A stretch of 64,000 nucleotides of DNA from contig CP136065.1 of the NCBI GenBank assembly GCA_032622095.1, forward strand, positions 220,204,151 to 220,268,150, in the 5' to 3' direction. Shown piece by piece: positions 60,686-64,000 of the stretch (its first letter is position 1; every line of letters begins with the position of its first letter). Under the pieces are notes generated by a model, which did not search any database, was not told the DNA's origin, and saw only the letters and a list, made by a program, of their open reading frames with translations. This DNA is from Siphonodentalium dalli. Taxonomy: Eukaryota; Mollusca; Scaphopoda; Gadilida; Siphonodentaliidae. The position numbers were made by a program, and so were the translations under genes.

Positions 60686-60905
60686 CCTGTCATTTGCAGA
60701 ATGAGGTCCCGAGAGGGTGAATTTAGTGACCACATTGCAGGCTAGCATAACTGAATTCACCATTTGGGAACTTAAATCTGAGTCTATGTCTCCCATAGCA
60801 GATGAGGCCATGCAGAATGAAGTCCACAGAGAGTGAATTTGGTGATGCTAGTCTGCTATGCGGGATAGCGTCACTAAATTCACCGTCAGGGGACAGGCAC
60901 ACTAA
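60686..60905. repeat. GAGGTCCCCAGAG-family fragment
   Basis: GTGTGCCTGTCATTTGCAGA and AATGAGGTCCCGAGAGGGTG at the left, ACTAAATTCACCGTC and GGGACAGGCACACTAAACTC at the right. GTGTGCCTGT and ACAGGCACAC form the outer inverted pair. Confidence 0.65.
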
Positions 60906-61201
60906 ACTCAGGCCTGCTGTCCATCACATGTGCAGTTGTGTGTGCAGATGCTTTTATTTCAATTAATTGTTCAAATTTGAAGCTGCTAATATAGATGTTT
61001 ACTAAAATACTAATAGTAACTTAGATATATAAGAGCTCAACAAGAATAAGACTTTTAAAAACAATAAACAACATGTACATGTATAAACATGGAGAAAAAT
61101 GTCCAAACCCAAGTCTATACCTGTATCGTCGTACAACTTATCAGCATCTAATAGCCTATATGATGACCTTGGCATATTGTAATCTCAACAGGCATACATA
61201 C

Positions 61202-61270
61202 CCTGTTCTGCCGGTCTCTCCAAAGTATTCTGTGCGTCGTCAGGGACAAATTCCCAAAATTGAAGTTAGT
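61202..61270 (-). CDS. VPS36: VPS36 exon 2 (first exon found)
   Basis: Acceptor CTTTTCAG, donor AGG|GTATGT. It encodes TNFNFGNLSLTTHRILWRDR and QNR, matching the AGTLLLSTHRLIWRDQKN segment of the GLUE domain. Phase 0 at both ends. Confidence 0.92.
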
Positions 61271-61351
61271 CTGAAAAGAAAGAATCATTGATAAAAAATT
61301 TAAATTAATAATCAGAAATATAATATTAGTGCTTACCATGTGTCTCTTCAA

Positions 61352-63175
61352 TTAATGCCCCAATCAAAAATACAAATATTTGTGGTTGGGGTTTTCTGCC
61401 GCGTCCCGACCCTACCATTATTTTAAATGCCCTATTAGGGACCTAACCCTTAAGTTTTCTCATGAAGTTTTCTCATGGTTTTTGAAGAAAAACTTTAGAA
61501 TTTTTTGTAACTCAGGAAAAAAGTTTGACCAGAACCACCAGAAGTCAGACACCAAATTAGGCCAAAATCATATTACATTTGTTGGGGTTATTGTAATAAC
61601 AGGTCAGCGTATTTTGTAGAAAATTTATGTCGCAAAATTGCACAAGGCTGAGACATTTAATACACAATGTGAAGTGCATACTATTATTGTATTACAAGGT
61701 CTGATTACCTCAAACTATATTAAGCATATCACTCACTTCAATAGCCTAATACATGTATATTAAATAAAGAACAATACATGTATGTTGACATGAAATTTGT
61801 TTTCAAAGTAAAAATTTTTGCACAGAGCTTATTCTTACTTTCGGCTACTGGTACGTTAAAACATAAAGAGCTTTCAGCCACAATATTTTTTATACTTATT
61901 ATCGTTGACGACAATATCCTATGACTGCAATGTTTTCTTAATATAAACAATTTAACACAATGAACATCACTGACACTGACAGCGACTTAGTTATAAAAAC
62001 AATTTCAGTTGCTGACAGACAATGAAAGAAAGCTGCTAAGTACTGTTGATTGCTGCTTAGCATACGAAGCCATTACGGCATTAGCTAATTATTCTTAGAA
62101 TCTCACTTCCAATTTATTATTAATTTATTATAAAATTATAGACGTATATCATAAGGTTAGCCAGATACTCCAAAGGACTACAGAATGTTTCTGTTTTATA
62201 TGGAACCGGCTTCTCTGGTGCTCAATTTCGCTGTGGCGACTTCCTATGAGGTCGACTTCGCACAGGGACAACTTCACCTGTGTGTATTCATACCGACCAA
62301 ATTCCATGCAGGGTTTACTTCCCTTGACGACTCTGTAAGACCGCTGCTACCAGCGACATTTCACCCACATTTGGTGGACTTTCGCGATATTAAAATATAT
62401 ACTAAGCGGACACAGCAACATGCTGCCCTTGTTAAGCACACAAAATATTGAAGTTTGAAAAGTCCCACTAAAACCAAAGAAATATATTTTGAAACAGTGT
62501 GATTCGATTCTCCGATTATTTTATCAACACAAAAGTATAAACGCATGTGTACGACATTGTCACAGCTCGAACGGCAAGTCAAACACAAGAGTTCTAATTT
62601 GCTGCAATTTTGACAAGTAACTTTCAAAAATCGTCAACAAAACTATCGGGTTTCGCCATTTTTGCAGGAAAATCCCATGCTAAATATAGAAACACGGACT
62701 AGTACCCAGCCTGTTACAGAGTCAGAAAGGAAGGTTTCTAGACGATTGGTACCTTGGACGTTTGGTACCTGGACGTTTCGTACCCACGGGTCGATTGGTA
62801 CCTGGACGTTTCGTACCCTGTGGACGATTGGTACCATTTCAGTGTGGATGATTGGTACCATATAAAATTGTGTTGGGCTATATTTAAAGTTAATTGTGAT
62901 AGTGTTTTTCAGTTTTATTGGAATATCATATATATCATGTACACTGACGAAAAATAACAAGTAAAAACAAAGATAAAAACAAAATAGATAGTATATAGCA
63001 CATTGTTTAAATTACGATATATTGTCGATATAGTATCGATATATCACAGTACTATGCCATACACTTAGATACACACAACAATGAGAACATGACAACATAT
63101 ACATGTAATGTATCGCTGATTTACGACGGAGAAGCTTTTGGTGCGAAGAGTTTGGCGCATGATTTCAGCAGCTGG
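61352..63175. other. No gene seen between VPS36 exon 2 and the transposase fragment
   Basis: VPS36 exon 1 would be expected in or beyond this stretch, but no frame resembling the conserved start was found. A short run of related GATTGGTACC and GGACGTTTCGTACC units lies at about 62,745-62,865. Confidence 0.45.
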
Positions 63176-63778
63176 CTAGTGGAAAGTCGTTTTGGATCCA
63201 TCTTCATATTCAGCCCAAAGCGTGAATAGTTGTGCCTGGTTTTCCCGATGTCGGAGCCTCTGATACCGCTTCAATTTCTTTTTACCAACGAGCTTGACGT
63301 TTATGTCAGTGGTCACAGTCTCGTCGAATAACTGGGGTATAAGGATGTAGAATGGGATGTTGCTGTTTCTGGTCTTATAGTTGATTCTGCGGTGCCAGCC
63401 TTCACAATCGTTATTCGTCCGTGTTGCTCTGCCGAAGGCACACCAGGTCGAAGGAGGATGAACGGTGCTGTCCATCCATGTTGAATAAAGTGGAAACCTG
63501 GCTGTCACTGGAACTGGGATGTTGTTTCATCTTTTCGAAGGATGCTCTGATATGTTCAGCTGGTATTAATGGAAGAGCAAACAGCTTTCGAAGTTGCCGA
63601 TGTGTGTCACCCTTCTGGTAGTAGATTTCTGCAAGACCTTTCTGCTGAATATGACGCCATATTGCCTGAGTCCAGTGGAAGAAGCAGCCACGAAGATCGA
63701 CGGTGGGGAAATTAGTGCGAATTGCCTTCCATGTTGCTTTCTCGAAGTCCATGGTGACGGTTTGCACCAATGGATCTG
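63176..63778 (-). pseudogene. MULE-type transposase fragment with a frameshift
   Basis: Two overlapping frames together resemble the MULE transposase domain common in invertebrate genomes. The first (from 63,778) gives DPLVQTVTMDFEKATWKAIR, with the catalytic-type aspartate in TMDFE, then the C/H motif GCFFHWTQAIWRHIQQKGL. The second (to a stop at 63,176) gives FPLYSTWMDSTVHP and the highly typical RTNNDCEGWHRRIN, then LKRYQRLRHR. Homology passes from one frame to the other around 63,500-63,530, so the copy carries a frameshift and lacks its N-terminal part. A possible acceptor (ATTCTTTCAG) precedes it. Confidence 0.78.
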
Positions 63779-64000
63779 CTGAAAGAATTTGTCAGAGAGA
63801 CTCAAATACCTGAAATGATACAACAATTGTCTCTTTATAAACGCTCTTTATATTCAGTTCAAGTTTGCGAGAGATATGTCGGCGGCGGTGGTTGTTGGTT
63901 CGTCTATTGCCATTTGAACGTCGAAGTTTTCTGGAGATATGCCGGTGGTGCTATTCGCAGTAGTTTCAGCTACGGTGGTCATACGTCGGCATTCCTCACA

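Larger units (their letters stand above)
37872..61270 (-). other. VPS36: Gene span: VPS36, ESCRT-II subunit (12 exons found, first missing)
   Basis: Twelve minus-strand exons join with GT-AG borders and consistent phases into about 346 residues that follow animal VPS36 throughout. VPS36 works in the ESCRT-II complex with VPS22/SNF8 and VPS25 on endosomes, sorting ubiquitinated cargo into multivesicular bodies. Its N-terminal GLUE domain binds ubiquitin and 3-phosphoinositides; two winged helices assemble the complex. Here exons 2-5 give the GLUE domain (THRILWRDRQN, AKVVAHVSKC, FDYVRFSFRESG), exon 6 the GIVGIERK linker helix, and exons 7-13 the helical hairpin and winged helices ([39 protein letters not shown]). 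About 35-40 N-terminal residues are missing, so the first coding exon is unrecognised or lies beyond the window. Three acceptors (exons 3, 8 and 12) are tandemly duplicated. Exon numbers assume one missing first exon. Confidence 0.95.

Noticed and set aside
61331-61380. Donor-like ATG|GTAAGC at 61,336 considered as the end of VPS36 exon 1
   Set aside because: The frame required to join exon 2 has a stop a few codons upstream.
62185-62451. 88-codon plus-strand frame, and the opposite-strand frame considered as VPS36 exon 1
   Set aside because: The minus-strand reading does not resemble the conserved VPS36 N-terminus, and the plus-strand frame has no recognised domain. Exon 1 was left unassigned.

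Overview
Eukaryotic genomic DNA: AT-rich, intron-rich, packed with short inverted-repeat (MITE-type) transposons and minisatellites. The gene content (a membrane-anchored IgGFc-binding-domain protein, a conserved metazoan VPS36, a MULE-type transposase, a RecQ-like helicase fragment) and the repeat style point to an invertebrate, most likely a mollusc (perhaps a bivalve). The taxon is inferred, not proven.

Layout. 1-4.2 kb: the last exon of an IgGFc-binding-protein-like receptor on the + strand, followed 9 bp after its stop codon by a composite inverted-repeat element. 4.2-7.8 kb: mobile-element debris with a clean piggyBac-type (TTAA) MITE. 7.86-23.5 kb, minus strand: five exons that join in phase into one previously unrecognised secreted protein of about 1001 residues (signal peptide, basic R/Q/N-rich region, ten-cysteine domain, P/Q/N-rich tail). 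Its fourth intron carries an 18-copy 104-bp minisatellite and two further piggyBac-type MITEs. 23.5-37.2 kb: mostly non-coding, with a RecQ-like helicase fragment whose 3' end is a fold-back rearrangement, many hairpin elements and small tandem repeats.

37.87-61.27 kb, minus strand: VPS36, the ESCRT-II subunit with a GLUE domain. Twelve exons were placed, all with GT-AG borders and matching phases, giving about 346 of an expected ~386 residues. The first coding exon was not found. The introns hold hAT elements with perfect 8-bp target duplications, several MITE families and a 2.5-kb tandem duplication. 63.2-63.8 kb: a frameshifted MULE transposase fragment.

The most striking observation is in VPS36. 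Three of its 3' splice junctions (exons 3, 8 and 12) have been tandemly duplicated, each time with a unit covering the end of the intron, the acceptor AG and the first 17 to about 45 nt of the exon. Exon 3 has 23 copies of a 65-bp unit, exon 12 about 19 copies of a ~60-bp unit, and exon 8 two copies of a 1,676-bp unit. The exon-3 array is open in all three sense frames, so distal acceptor choice could insert variable protein into the GLUE domain. In the exon-8 and exon-12 cases distal choice would meet a stop codon. This 'splice-acceptor minisatellite' arrangement is the part of the window most worth a second look.
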